Assembly (NCBI GenBank): GCA_037133395.1
Contig: JBAXOG010000020.1
Span: 1 to 41,952, forward strand
Reading direction: 5' to 3'
Length of the DNA stretch: 41,952 bases
Origin: CAIZQW01 sp037133395
GTDB taxonomy: Bacteria > Verrucomicrobiota > Kiritimatiellia > RFP12 > UBA1067
In this document: positions 31,749 to 41,157 of the stretch, in pieces
Layout of the letters: the number at the start of each line of letters is the position of its first letter
Position numbering within the stretch: the first letter of the stretch is position 1
Notes under the pieces: model-generated
Told to the model about the DNA's origin: nothing
The model's database searches: none
The model's input: the letters and a program-made list of their open reading frames with translations, nothing else
Program-made: the position numbers and the translations under genes

Positions 31749-33320
31749 TTAACCTCCCTTGATGACACAGGAACGGCCATACACGAGTTTAAAGAGATCA
31801 CTCTTCTCGCCCAAGGCGATCTGTTCTGCATGAACATGGGCCCCAGGTGGAGGGATACACCTAAGTTCTCTGTCCATGAGTTTAAACTTGAGCTTCCCGA
31901 GATTCTGATCATGAACACGGTCAAGCGCATCCGCCACACGAAGTATCGCCGATAATTTACAGACGACCAATCGTTGTTCGCGCGAAAGAGATGCAAACTC
32001 CGGATGGGTCAGGAGCGGAGGACTCTTTCGATGGTACCGTGCAATGAGCGCAATGATGGATATATCTTCTTGAGATAAACCTATGAATTCAGTATTACGA
32101 ATCAGATAGTTTGAATGCTTGTGGTGCCCTCTGGCATTGATAAACATCCCTATGTCGTGCAAGAGTGCTGCGACCTGTAGCATCATACGATGTTTGGGGG
32201 TACACATGTGCTCTTTTTTCATCACATCAAAAATGGCGACCGCATTTCCCATCACCATTTCTGCATGTTGCACATCGCACCCATATTTCTCACCCGTCTC
32301 TCTGGCTATACGGATAATATGACGCAGCATGAGTGCTTCGCGCTCAGGATTGTCCGCTGCCTCGATCACCAACCCGTCACTCGATGAGAGATTTCCAATA
32401 AAGAGTGTAGTGCATTTTAACGCTTTTGCCATGAGCAGGACCAGCATGAGCGTCGGGGCAATCAGTTCGGCATCTGAATATGGAATTTTCCAACATGAGG
32501 CCAATTCATCCACGGAGTGATTCTTGACTTCCTTGACAAGGGCTTCAACTTTCGAGACCTGTATACACACAATACGAGAGGCCTCGACGTGTATATCGCC
32601 CCTCTTATGAAGATGCGTAATAGCAAATCTTAACACCCGGCCCAAAAATATAAACTTGGTCTTTTTCGACTTGATATTTTGTTTCAAGTTTTCAATCATT
32701 TCACGCGTTCGCCCCTCAACAATATCAACAAGATGACGGTTTCCGAGATGAAGCGATTCAAGTTGCTGGCGAATTCTTAATGAGCCGACATTAAAGGTTT
32801 GCGCGTACTGGATCTCTCCTTGATCACGATAGAGTAGACTGCACGTTAATCCGCCGATCTCCAGAACGGCAATACTGTCATTTTCTAAGAACCCTTTATT
32901 ACTCGGGATCATGCGTAAAGCTAGGTGGTAATAATAGGCTGTTTGACCAATTTCCAATAGCTGAAAGGAAATACCAGAAGCAATGGTCAAGCGATTAAGA
33001 AAGACATCGCAATTCCCAGCTTGCCGTAATACAGCAATAGCAACAGCATGAACCGTTTCTGCTGGTATCCGATACTCACTGAGAAGACGATGGAAATCAT
33101 GAAGGATGGACACACAGTGCTCAAGCGTGTCCTGAGAAATTTCCTTCGCCGACAAAATGTCCTTGCCAATGGGAACGGACTGGACGACCTGCTCCAATAC
33201 AGCACACGTTCCGTCTTTACGCTTTTCAGCAATAATTAAACGCACGAATGTACATCCTATATCGACAACGGCGATGGGGTGCACGTCATTTATACTGTCG
33301 GATGTTTCACTTTTTTTCAT
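31749..33320 (-). CDS. ppx: Ppx/GppA-type exopolyphosphatase with HD domain
   Basis: This 523-residue protein has an N-terminal Ppx/GppA actin-like fold (VVDIGCTFVRLIIAE at about 18-32; AVLEIGGLTCSLL at 151-163) and a C-terminal HD domain (LLHDIGMF and the HHKHSNYLI that follows). Family members hydrolyse polyphosphate or pppGpp. The phosphate-binding loops diverge from the usual DIGSNSxR and EIGGGSTE, so activity may be altered or the protein may be regulatory. The start directly follows the phoU stop. Confidence 0.85.
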   Translation of the reverse strand: MKKSETSDSINDVHPIAVVDIGCTFVRLIIAEKRKDGTCAVLEQVVQSVPIGKDILSAKEISQDTLEHCVSILHDFHRLLSEYRIPAETVHAVAIAVLRQAGNCDVFLNRLTIASGISFQLLEIGQTAYYYHLALRMIPSNKGFLENDSIAVLEIGGLTCSLLYRDQGEIQYAQTFNVGSLRIRQQLESLHLGNRHLVDIVEGRTREMIENLKQNIKSKKTKFIFLGRVLRFAITHLHKRGDIHVEASRIVCIQVSKVEALVKEVKNHSVDELASCWKIPYSDAELIAPTLMLVLLMAKALKCTTLFIGNLSSSDGLVIEAADNPEREALMLRHIIRIARETGEKYGCDVQHAEMVMGNAVAIFDVMKKEHMCTPKHRMMLQVAALLHDIGMFINARGHHKHSNYLIRNTEFIGLSQEDISIIALIARYHRKSPPLLTHPEFASLSREQRLVVCKLSAILRVADALDRVHDQNLGKLKFKLMDRELRCIPPPGAHVHAEQIALGEKSDLFKLVYGRSCVIKGG

Positions 33321-33977
33321 TTATTCAATCCGCACATGCCGAATGATGGTGCCATCTACCAGATAAGCGACATCCTCGGCAATATTGGTTGCATGATCTC
33401 CAATCCGTTCCAGGTCACGCGCCATGCTGTGCATCAACAAGAACGCCTCTGGTGTTTTTGTCGCGGCAATTTCCTGTACTACAGACTTGATGACCTCCAC
33501 ATTCAGACGATCCACAGTGTCATCCTCCTGAATGACATCACGCGCGGCTTTCACATCCAAGCTGATCAGCGCATAAATACTCTCCTTGAGCATGTTCTGT
33601 ACGCGTTTTCCCATCTCTGTAATCTTGATCATCAGACTCGGTGTTTCGTACACAGAGAGACGTATCCCCCGATCTGCAATATTAGCAACAATATCCCCGA
33701 TGCGCTCAAGGTCGTTATTGATTTTCAAGATCGCAATCACAAAGCGCAAATCCTTGGCAACCGGCTGATGCAAGGCCAGAATTTTAAGGCACTCTTCTTC
33801 GATCTTAACCTCCTGCTCATCAATCTCAGAGTCGGCCTCCATCAGGTAGGTCAGCGTATCTTTCTCTCGAAGCGAGATCGATCGCAGGACATTTCCTAGT
33901 CGAAGTTCAACATCACGCGCCAGGCGCAAAATTTCATCTTTCAAATAATCATGTTCACGTGCAAATATTAAGCCCAT
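33321..33977 (-). CDS. phoU: PhoU phosphate-signalling protein
   Basis: This 218-residue all-helical protein has the two PhoU repeats with the metal-binding patterns around IEEECLKILALHQPVAKDLR and ARDLERIGDHATNIAEDV. It links the Pst transporter to PhoR and restrains the Pho response when phosphate is ample. The start has AAAGGA upstream. It is encoded right after pstB, as usual. Confidence 0.93.
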   Translation of the reverse strand: MGLIFAREHDYLKDEILRLARDVELRLGNVLRSISLREKDTLTYLMEADSEIDEQEVKIEEECLKILALHQPVAKDLRFVIAILKINNDLERIGDIVANIADRGIRLSVYETPSLMIKITEMGKRVQNMLKESIYALISLDVKAARDVIQEDDTVDRLNVEVIKSVVQEIAATKTPEAFLLMHSMARDLERIGDHATNIAEDVAYLVDGTIIRHVRIE

Positions 33978-33995
33978 AACTAATCCTTTCTGACC

Positions 33996-34784
33996 TCATC
34001 CAAACCGTCCTGTGATGTAATCCTCGGTCCGCTTTTCCTTCGGACACGTGAATATCTGGGATGTACCATCAAACTCCACCAGAACACCTTCATAAAAAAA
34101 CGCGGTTACATCCGAGACACGCGCGGCCTGTTGCATATTATGCGTAACAATGGCAATCGTATAGCGGCCCTTCAACTGAACAATCAGTTCTTCGATGCGG
34201 GCGGTCGCTTTCGGATCAAGTGCCGATGTGGGCTCATCCATCAGCAATATTTCCGGATTGACAGCCAACGCCCGCGCAAGGCAAAGACGCTGAGCCTGTC
34301 CACCTGAAAGCCCCAGAGCATTCTTGTTGAGCCTGTCCTTGACCTCATCCCATAACGCTGCGCCCCTCAAGCTCTCCTCCACCCGTGCATCTAGTTCACG
34401 CTTAGCATAAGACTGATGCAAGCGCGGTCCATAAGCCACATTGTCATAGATGGATTTCGGAAAGGGATTTGGCTTTTGAAAAACCATGCCGACTCTACGA
34501 CGTAAGACTGAGGCATCAATCTCCCTGTCATAGACGTTCACCCCGTCGAAGAGCAATTCACCCCCTGCGCGGCAGTTCGGGATCAGGTCATTCATACGGT
34601 TGATCGCTCGAAGAAAGGTGCTTTTCCCGCAACCACTGGGTCCGATGATTGCGGTCACCTGACCTTTCGGAATTTTCACATCCACTTGTTTGACCGCTTC
34701 GTGCGCACCGTAAAAGACGGAGAACTGTTTTGCCTCGATATGTGTGTCCTGTTGTTCCTTCATACTTGTCTGTTCTATATTCAT
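33996..34784 (-). CDS. pstB: PstB phosphate ABC transporter ATPase
   Basis: This 262-residue ATPase has Walker A GPSGCGKST (48-56), Q-loop FQKPNPFPKSIYDNV (PstB-specific), signature LSGGQAQR, Walker B EILLMDEP and switch IVTHNMQQAARVSD. It energises PstAC. AGGGGTG at the pstA stop provides its ribosome-binding site. Confidence 0.95.
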   Translation of the reverse strand: MNIEQTSMKEQQDTHIEAKQFSVFYGAHEAVKQVDVKIPKGQVTAIIGPSGCGKSTFLRAINRMNDLIPNCRAGGELLFDGVNVYDREIDASVLRRRVGMVFQKPNPFPKSIYDNVAYGPRLHQSYAKRELDARVEESLRGAALWDEVKDRLNKNALGLSGGQAQRLCLARALAVNPEILLMDEPTSALDPKATARIEELIVQLKGRYTIAIVTHNMQQAARVSDVTAFFYEGVLVEFDGTSQIFTCPKEKRTEDYITGRFG

Positions 34785-34788
34785 AAAA

Positions 34789-36129
34789 TCACCCCTTTAA
34801 CTTTTGCGAGACCTTTGCACGTATCACAATTGCGAGTGCGTTTAAGGCCAGCACGATCAACACGAGCGTTGCCGCCATGCCGTACTGGACATGACGGATT
34901 TCGTCCACTGCCTCGTGCTCGGTGCAAATATTGTAGAGATTCCAGGATAATGCGGGCGTAGACGTGGTGAAGACCTCAGACGGTAACACCAGAGGACCCA
35001 CACTGACCGCTGCCGTAAAAATAATCGGTGCCGTCTCTCCGGCTGCACGCCCCATGCTGATGACAATCCCTGTCAGTATCCCAGGCAGCGCCGCTGGCAG
35101 CATGACCGTGAGGATCGTCCACCATTTCCCTGCACCCAGCGACAACGCAGCCTCTTTGTAGGTACGCGGCACAGCGGCAATCGCCTCTTCGGATGCGCGA
35201 ATCACCGTGGGCAGCACCAATAGCGCAAGCGTCAGCGCACCTGCTAACACGCTCTTGCCCGGAGATACGCGAAGGGTATTAATGAAGAAGGCCAAGCCAA
35301 AAAGACCAAAGACGACGCTTGGCACACCCGCTAACGTGTTCACGCAAGAACGCAAGAACGAAAGCACAGGACCTTCCTTCGCATACTCCTGGAAATAGAT
35401 CGCGGCAATCACCCCCAGCGGCACAGCAATCAGCATAGCACCCAACGCAAGATAGATGGTCCCCATGACCTCTGCTCCAATGCCGCCGAAAAAATGAGCA
35501 TCGATTGCTTTATCCGTCAGGAACTGCGGGTAGAAGGTCAGCCGCGGCCGCATCAGTTTTTCTAAATCGTTACGTATTTTTGGGAAGATGACCGCCAAAG
35601 CCGTGCCCTCAAAAATCGGCTCCCGTGGTTTCATCACCTTCTTGCCTTCATTACCTGAATAATCCCACGTTTCCGCAAACAGGACATTCTGCGCTTTCAG
35701 TTGTGCCCGATCCCATCGGGTCTGTCCATAAAGCTTGCGGGGGAGTGCTGGCAACGGCGTGCCCGGTTCAGGACCCAGCAGGATCGCAACCGCATTCTTG
35801 ACTTCCTTATAAGCAGGCTTGAGTTCCTTGCGCCGCGCAGGAGGCAGTGTGTCCAATTCTTTCTCAAACGCGGAGATCGCCTCATAGATGACCTTGCGTT
35901 CCTCCTTGACCTCGACCCACTCGACCTCCAGCACCTGTTCATCCCCTCGGCTGAACTGGTTCAGCATCATGCGCCGAAAGTCAATGGTGCCTTGAAACAC
36001 ATACGCACCGAAACCCTTCATAAAAATGGGGCCGATGACCAACACCAGCACAAACATCATTAATCCTATTGCGCTGTAGGCACTGAAACTAAAGATTCGA
36101 TCCAGCCATTTTCGAGTTGATAACTGCAT
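34789..36129 (-). CDS. pstA: PstA phosphate permease with N-terminal DUF3333-type domain
   Basis: This 446-residue permease has its first transmembrane helix near residues 15-35. A hydrophilic segment of about 160 residues then precedes the usual PstA permease core (GAEVMGTIYLALGAMLIAVPLG onward), which has the EEAIAAVPRTYKEAALSLGAGK coupling motif. The extra domain resembles DUF3333, found in some proteobacterial PstA proteins. A GTG lies just before the ATG at 36129 and either could be the start; AGAGGGGG lies upstream. The start follows the pstC stop immediately. Confidence 0.9.
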   Translation of the reverse strand: MQLSTRKWLDRIFSFSAYSAIGLMMFVLVLVIGPIFMKGFGAYVFQGTIDFRRMMLNQFSRGDEQVLEVEWVEVKEERKVIYEAISAFEKELDTLPPARRKELKPAYKEVKNAVAILLGPEPGTPLPALPRKLYGQTRWDRAQLKAQNVLFAETWDYSGNEGKKVMKPREPIFEGTALAVIFPKIRNDLEKLMRPRLTFYPQFLTDKAIDAHFFGGIGAEVMGTIYLALGAMLIAVPLGVIAAIYFQEYAKEGPVLSFLRSCVNTLAGVPSVVFGLFGLAFFINTLRVSPGKSVLAGALTLALLVLPTVIRASEEAIAAVPRTYKEAALSLGAGKWWTILTVMLPAALPGILTGIVISMGRAAGETAPIIFTAAVSVGPLVLPSEVFTTSTPALSWNLYNICTEHEAVDEIRHVQYGMAATLVLIVLALNALAIVIRAKVSQKLKG

Positions 36130-36132
36130 CAC

Positions 36133-37074
36133 TTATCCCCCTCTTAACCGTTTACGCTGACGGTTGACGATCCATTCACCCGCTAGATTGCAGAAAAAAC
36201 TGACGAGCAACAGACACAAGCCCATCGCGAAGAGGACATGATAATGAGCTGAGCCTGTCATTTGGTCGGCTTCTCCCATATCCCCAGCGATTGTTGCAGT
36301 CAGTGTGCGTACAGGTTGCAGAAGATTATAAATCGGCGACGGAATCTGCGCGGCATTACCCGAGGCCATCCAGACAACCATGGTTTCGCCCAAAGCACGC
36401 ATAATCCCCAGTAGAACCGCCGAACATATTCCACTGATCGCCGAAGGGATAACGACCTTTAGAAGCGTTTCTGCCCGCGTAGCCCCCAGCGCATAGCTCC
36501 CTTCGCGCAACTCGCGACCTGCAGCCTGCAAGGCGTCTTCTGAGACGCTTACAATCGTGGGCAAGGCCATAACCGCCAGAATAATAGAGGCGTTCAGAGC
36601 ATTGACTCCGCTTGCCGCACCGAAGGTGTCCTGCATCACGGGTGCAAGGACCACGAGCGCAAAGAATCCGTAAACCACGGAAGGAATCGCTGCCAGCATT
36701 TCAACAACGGGCTTGACGATCTGACGAACATTAAAGGGAAGCAGGTCGCTCAAACAGACTGCCGCGAGGATACCCGGCGGAACTGCCAGAACCACAGCGG
36801 TCAGGGTGACAATCAGACTTCCCACAAAAATTGCACCGGCCCCGAATTTTGCAGGTGTAGCCGTGGGATACCATTCCGTGGAAAAGAAAAAGTCCCACGC
36901 GCGGAGTCCACTGAAAAAGGGTAGCGCATCCCGCGCAATAAAATAGATGATCGCCAATACCGCCAACGCGGCAACCGACGTGATGGCGAACAGAAGGGAT
37001 TGTCCGAGACTCGCAAATATCTTGCGCTTCCGTTGCTCCCACTCGCTTAAAATAAAGGGGTCGGTATATTTCAT
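36133..37074 (-). CDS. pstC: PstC phosphate permease
   Basis: This 313-residue permease has six transmembrane segments and the coupling loop EDALQAAGRELREGSYALGATR. The start at 37074 is chosen because GGAG lies eight bases upstream; a longer in-frame start at 37092 lacks a site. It forms the channel with PstA. Confidence 0.93.
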   Translation of the reverse strand: MKYTDPFILSEWEQRKRKIFASLGQSLLFAITSVAALAVLAIIYFIARDALPFFSGLRAWDFFFSTEWYPTATPAKFGAGAIFVGSLIVTLTAVVLAVPPGILAAVCLSDLLPFNVRQIVKPVVEMLAAIPSVVYGFFALVVLAPVMQDTFGAASGVNALNASIILAVMALPTIVSVSEDALQAAGRELREGSYALGATRAETLLKVVIPSAISGICSAVLLGIMRALGETMVVWMASGNAAQIPSPIYNLLQPVRTLTATIAGDMGEADQMTGSAHYHVLFAMGLCLLLVSFFCNLAGEWIVNRQRKRLRGG

Positions 37075-37162
37075 GGAGATCTCCGTATTCATGTGACAGA
37101 TAGTAGCCTCTCCCTGTTAACCCATCGTGAGGTGAATGTTTGCTTTCTGTTAAAATAAAGGC

Positions 37163-37186
37163 AAAAAAGGCGGGGTTTCCCCCGCC
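37163..37186 (-). terminator. Intrinsic terminator between pstS and pstC
   Basis: On the minus strand GGCGGGG-GAAA-CCCCGCC (37186-37169) is followed by six T (37168-37163). Partial termination here would give the usual excess of PstS over the permease. Confidence 0.85.
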
Positions 37187-37232
37187 TCGATCACCTTTTG
37201 AACAGACGTAATTTCAGACTCACCGGCGATTG

Positions 37233-38054
37233 TTATTTTTTCTCGAGTGGAACAAAACCAATCTCGCCGACGATTTCTCTGCCCTTCTCGGATTGGCTAA
37301 GCGCCAAAAAACGCGCGCTAAGCGAATCAGCCTTGGGTTCACCATTGGTGAACATGTAGAGATCACGTGCAATCGGATAGGTCTTATTGCGAACGGTTTC
37401 AACACACGGTGCAATTCCGTTAACTTCAAGGGCCTTCACGGAAGCATCTACAAAGCCCAGCCCCGCGTAACCGATTGCACCCTTGGTCACCTGAACGCGC
37501 TGACGGATTGCGCCATTGCTGCCGACATATTCAGCACCTTCGCAAATCTTTGCTTCTTTTCCGACCACCAGTTCCTTGAAGGACTCAAAGGTGCCACTGT
37601 TCGTGTCACGACTGATAACCACGATGGCCAAATCTGAACCCCCAACATCTTTCCAGTTCGTGATTTTACCTGTATAGATCTGTTTGATCTGGTCAATCGT
37701 CAGCCCCTTGACTTTATTGGACGGGTGCACAATGACGGGTAAGGCATCATAAGCAACCACATGCTCAACAGGCTTGACCCAGTTGGCCAACATCGCCTTG
37801 CGTTCCGTATCCTTCAGATTACGTGAGAGGTTGGCAATATCACAGGTGCCATTCAGTAACGCCTTGGCGCCATTCCCGCTACCTGATTCACTGACCGTGA
37901 TCGTCGTGCCAGGATTTTGCCGCATATAATATTCAGCAAAGGCCTTTGCGATGGGGCCAACCGTTGTCGAACCATCCAGTGTCAACTTCCCCTGAGCCTG
38001 TGCACACAAGCACCCCGTCATCAATCCCGCAGCGACTAACATGAACTTATTCAT
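37233..38054 (-). CDS. pstS: PstS phosphate-binding protein
   Basis: This 273-residue periplasmic protein has a signal peptide ending CAQAQ. Phosphate-binding loops are LDGSTTVGPIAKAF (about 26-39), SESGSGNGAKALL and SRDTNSGTFESFKELV. It delivers phosphate to PstCA. AAGGA precedes the start, and a PHO box lies 58-101 bases upstream. Confidence 0.95.
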   Translation of the reverse strand: MNKFMLVAAGLMTGCLCAQAQGKLTLDGSTTVGPIAKAFAEYYMRQNPGTTITVSESGSGNGAKALLNGTCDIANLSRNLKDTERKAMLANWVKPVEHVVAYDALPVIVHPSNKVKGLTIDQIKQIYTGKITNWKDVGGSDLAIVVISRDTNSGTFESFKELVVGKEAKICEGAEYVGSNGAIRQRVQVTKGAIGYAGLGFVDASVKALEVNGIAPCVETVRNKTYPIARDLYMFTNGEPKADSLSARFLALSQSEKGREIVGEIGFVPLEKK

Positions 38055-38111
38055 ACGTGTTATCCTTATCTTTGCCTAAACCTAATTGGTTCAGATGCGC
38101 TTATTAAACAC

Positions 38112-38155
38112 GATGAGTGTTAAGGAATGATGAAGTTTATGTTATTTTTATGTAA
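38112..38155 (-). promoter_or_regulatory. PHO box upstream of pstS (four 11-bp repeats)
   Basis: On the minus strand four consecutive 11-base units follow one another: TTACATAAAAA, TAACATAAACT, TCATCATTCCT, TAACACTCATC. The 11-bp period with a TNACAT-like start and A/T tail is that of PhoB direct repeats. A TTTAAT -10-like sequence follows shortly, in the direction of pstS. Confidence 0.75.
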
Positions 38156-38192
38156 GTTATTGAACGAGAACAACGTCACCGGCAAGTCCGAA

Positions 38193-39602
38193 TTAAACCG
38201 GAAGGGTGATCGTAAAGGTTGTCCCTTTACCCTGCTCGCTTTTCACCCGAACCATGCCGCCATGGATGATGGCGATGTGCTTGACAATAGCAAGCCCTAG
38301 ACCCGTACCGCCCATTTCGCGGCTACGCCCTTTGTCGACGCGATAGAAGCGCTCGAAGAGGCGATCAAGATGCGACGCATCGATGCCATGTCCATAATCC
38401 CTCACGGTCATCTCGATACCCTCCCGAACACAACACGCCGAAATGTCTATAATCGGTTTTTCGGCTGTCGCTCCATACTTGATGGCGTTATCAATCAAGT
38501 TCAGTAAGGCCTGCTCAACCAATCCAGCATGGATGTTCGCAGTCAGGCCGCGTTCACATGAGACGCACAAAGCAAACCCCTTGGCCTCCGCACGGCTCTG
38601 ACAAAGCGTCGTTGCATTCGTGATGATCTCTTCGAGAACGGTTGGTTTTTTTTCGAGGTTCTGCACGGAATTCTGTTCCATGTGCGACAGTTCTAACAAA
38701 TCATGAATGATGGATTCGAGCTGATTCGCCTGACGCATGATGATGCCCAGAAACCGCTCACAATCCGCCGGAGAATCCTTGGCGCCATCCAAGAGTGTCT
38801 CCGCAAACCCTTTGATCGATGTCACGGGAGTACGCAATTCGTGCGAAACGTTTGCGACAAAGTCCTGACGGATCGTTGATAGTTTTTCAATCTGTTCCGC
38901 CATCTGATTGATGGACCGTGCGAGTGTCGCTAAGTGCGGCACGAGCGGAATGGCCAGGCGGAAAGAAAAATCGCCATGTCCCAGTTGCTGTACCCCCTTC
39001 TGTATGTCGGAAACAGGGCCGATCGTGCGTAAAGACATCAAATAACTCATGGCCAGTGCGGCCATAAAGACCACGACGGAGATAACAATGACCATACGGT
39101 TGGAAATAGAGAATTCGCGCAACAGCATACTCTCTGGAACCGCCACACGGATGACAGCCCTTGCTGGACCTTCTAAGGGAATACGCTGCGCCAAATAGAG
39201 CATCTGCTTGTCGCTGCTGACACTGTAACGTTTTTGCCGCCCCCGACCTTTTTCCAATGCATCGCGAACCTCAGGGCGATCATTATGCAAACCCAGTTGC
39301 TTGACATCCACCTCGGTGTCCGCGATTACTTTTCCATCGGGCCGGATCAGTGTAAAACGATGCCCGTCCATTCCTGAGATACGTTTGAAAACGCGATCCA
39401 CTTCTGCCTGATTCACCTCCCCTTGAACATCCGGCAACACGACCGCGAGCAAGTGCGACTGCGTCTCGAGTTCTCTGTTCCATTGCCGATAAAACGCCTC
39501 CCGCATCGAAAACCAAGTGTAGCCCGAGACAAAACCGATTGCTCCGAGCAGAATCAAGATCTGCACCCCAAAGAACTGAAAAAACAATGCCCGTTTCTTC
39601 AT
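38193..39602 (-). CDS. phoR: PhoR-type sensor histidine kinase, copy 2
   Basis: This 469-residue paralogue of the kinase at 26351-27814 has the same layout: two membrane helices, HAMP, VSHELRTP phospho-His (about 254), NLIDNAIKYG and GGTGLGLAIVKH. Much of the sequence is identical, including LSTIRQDFVANVSHELRTPV. The start at 39602 overlaps the phoB2 stop (ATGA). It lacks the Cys/Tyr-containing insert of copy 1. The periplasmic domains differ more than the kinase cores. Confidence 0.9.
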   Translation of the reverse strand: MKKRALFFQFFGVQILILLGAIGFVSGYTWFSMREAFYRQWNRELETQSHLLAVVLPDVQGEVNQAEVDRVFKRISGMDGHRFTLIRPDGKVIADTEVDVKQLGLHNDRPEVRDALEKGRGRQKRYSVSSDKQMLYLAQRIPLEGPARAVIRVAVPESMLLREFSISNRMVIVISVVVFMAALAMSYLMSLRTIGPVSDIQKGVQQLGHGDFSFRLAIPLVPHLATLARSINQMAEQIEKLSTIRQDFVANVSHELRTPVTSIKGFAETLLDGAKDSPADCERFLGIIMRQANQLESIIHDLLELSHMEQNSVQNLEKKPTVLEEIITNATTLCQSRAEAKGFALCVSCERGLTANIHAGLVEQALLNLIDNAIKYGATAEKPIIDISACCVREGIEMTVRDYGHGIDASHLDRLFERFYRVDKGRSREMGGTGLGLAIVKHIAIIHGGMVRVKSEQGKGTTFTITLPV

Positions 39603-40288
39603 GGTGTCCTCATGCAATATCCGACACCACGGATCGTTTCAATCCAGTCACTGCTCGATCCCAACTTCTTGCGCAGTCCGACGATCAACACATCGACGGC
39701 GCGATCCGTGGAAGCATGTTCGCCGTCATGAATGGCATCAACGATCTGATAGCGCGAGAAGACAACACCGGGGCGGCGCATGAACAAATCAAGGGATTTA
39801 AATTCGCCGACCGTCAGTGTAACAGGCACGCCTTTTACCTTCGCAATATGATGCGCGCGATCAATCTCAAAAGGACCCCGAACCAAAATGCTTGACGCAT
39901 CTTCCGGTTCAGATTTCTTTCGGCGCAACGCCGTCTTCACGCGCGCCACCAGCACACGTGCACTAAAGGGTTTGGTGACATAATCATCCGCACCCACTTC
40001 CAGCCCCGCGACAATATCTGCATCCTCGACACGCGCCGTGACCATGATGACGGGGATTTGCAATGTCCGCTCGCTCTTCCTCAGTTCGCGACAGAAGGAA
40101 AAACCATCCGTTCCTGGCAACATCAAATCCAGCAAGATCAGGTCTGGAATCTTCTTTGCGAGCCACGTCTTCGCCTGCTCCGCTGATGAGCAAAGAGCAA
40201 CCTTGTAGCCTTCCCTCTCCATATTATACCTTGCCAACTCGCGGATATCGGCATCATCTTCGACAATCAGAATGGTTTCATTTGCCAT
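39599..40288 (-). CDS. phoB: PhoB-type response regulator, copy 2
   Basis: This 229-residue paralogue of the regulator at 27811-28500 has the same length, D54, K106 and a nearly identical winged-helix end (VGLRKKLGSSSDWIETIRGV). GGGAGA lies before the start. It lies 71 bases after fetB and just upstream of the PHO-box-driven pstS operon. Confidence 0.9.
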   Translation of the reverse strand: MANETILIVEDDADIRELARYNMEREGYKVALCSSAEQAKTWLAKKIPDLILLDLMLPGTDGFSFCRELRKSERTLQIPVIMVTARVEDADIVAGLEVGADDYVTKPFSARVLVARVKTALRRKKSEPEDASSILVRGPFEIDRAHHIAKVKGVPVTLTVGEFKSLDLFMRRPGVVFSRYQIVDAIHDGEHASTDRAVDVLIVGLRKKLGSSSDWIETIRGVGYCMRTP

Positions 40289-40359
40289 AGTTCTGTCTCC
40301 CTGACCTTATTACGTTTTTTTATTAAGATAACATATCCCTATCATATTACAATTCTGTT

Positions 40360-41157
40360 TTACAGTTGTTGAAGCCGATCAAGGCGTAGCCGATCGCGAG
40401 CGTCGGTCAGACGTTTGGAGATGACATGCACGGTCAGCACGGAACCGAGTCCCGCGCCCGTAGCAATCATGTACATGATTATCATCTGATAACGGACAGC
40501 AGCAGCAGGATCGCTTCCTGAAAGGATCTGCCCAGTCATCATGCCAGGCAGGCTCACGACACCGCATACTGCAAGCGTGTTAAGGATCGGCATCATAGCC
40601 GTCCGGATGCTCTCTCGCTTACAGTCAGCAAGCGCATCGAACATGGATTCACCCAGCGCAAGCCGGTTTTCAATAACTGCCCGTTGCTTCCAGACTGCGC
40701 CGGTAAAGGTATCCATACCCAGTGCAATCCCTGTCATTGTGTTGCCAAGGATCATCCCCAACAAGGGAATGGCATACTGCGGCGACCACCACGGATTGAC
40801 ACCGATAATAACCAACAGCGCATACAAAGTGACCGTAAACCCTGCAACCATCAATCCGAGTACAGCAACCATCACGGTCTGTCCGCCTTTGAATCGATGC
40901 TTTTGCCGCCGGACAACCTCATACGCCCCAACTCCCAGCATGACAAGGGCAAAGAGGAGGGTCCACTCCAACCGCACCTGTACAAAAATACCCTTTAAAA
41001 CAAATCCGACCAGCGTCAATTGAAGCCAGGTCCGACACGCTCCGATAACAAGGGCTTGGGTCATGCGGAGTTTCAAGAGCCAAAAGACCAAGGCGAGTCC
41101 GGCCAAGGGGATCGCTGATAAACCAACATCAAGCCAGCTCAGTTCGATGATGTTCAT
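40360..41157 (-). CDS. fetB: FetB-like ABC transporter permease
   Basis: This 265-residue membrane protein of the UPF0014/FetB family has about seven hydrophobic segments and conserved MTQALVIGACRTWLQL, PLLGMILGNTMTGIALGMD and LPGMMTGQILSGSDP. In E. coli, FetAB exports or handles iron under oxidative stress; the substrate here is not shown. The start overlaps the ATPase stop by four bases. Confidence 0.85.
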   Translation of the reverse strand: MNIIELSWLDVGLSAIPLAGLALVFWLLKLRMTQALVIGACRTWLQLTLVGFVLKGIFVQVRLEWTLLFALVMLGVGAYEVVRRQKHRFKGGQTVMVAVLGLMVAGFTVTLYALLVIIGVNPWWSPQYAIPLLGMILGNTMTGIALGMDTFTGAVWKQRAVIENRLALGESMFDALADCKRESIRTAMMPILNTLAVCGVVSLPGMMTGQILSGSDPAAAVRYQMIIMYMIATGAGLGSVLTVHVISKRLTDARDRLRLDRLQQL

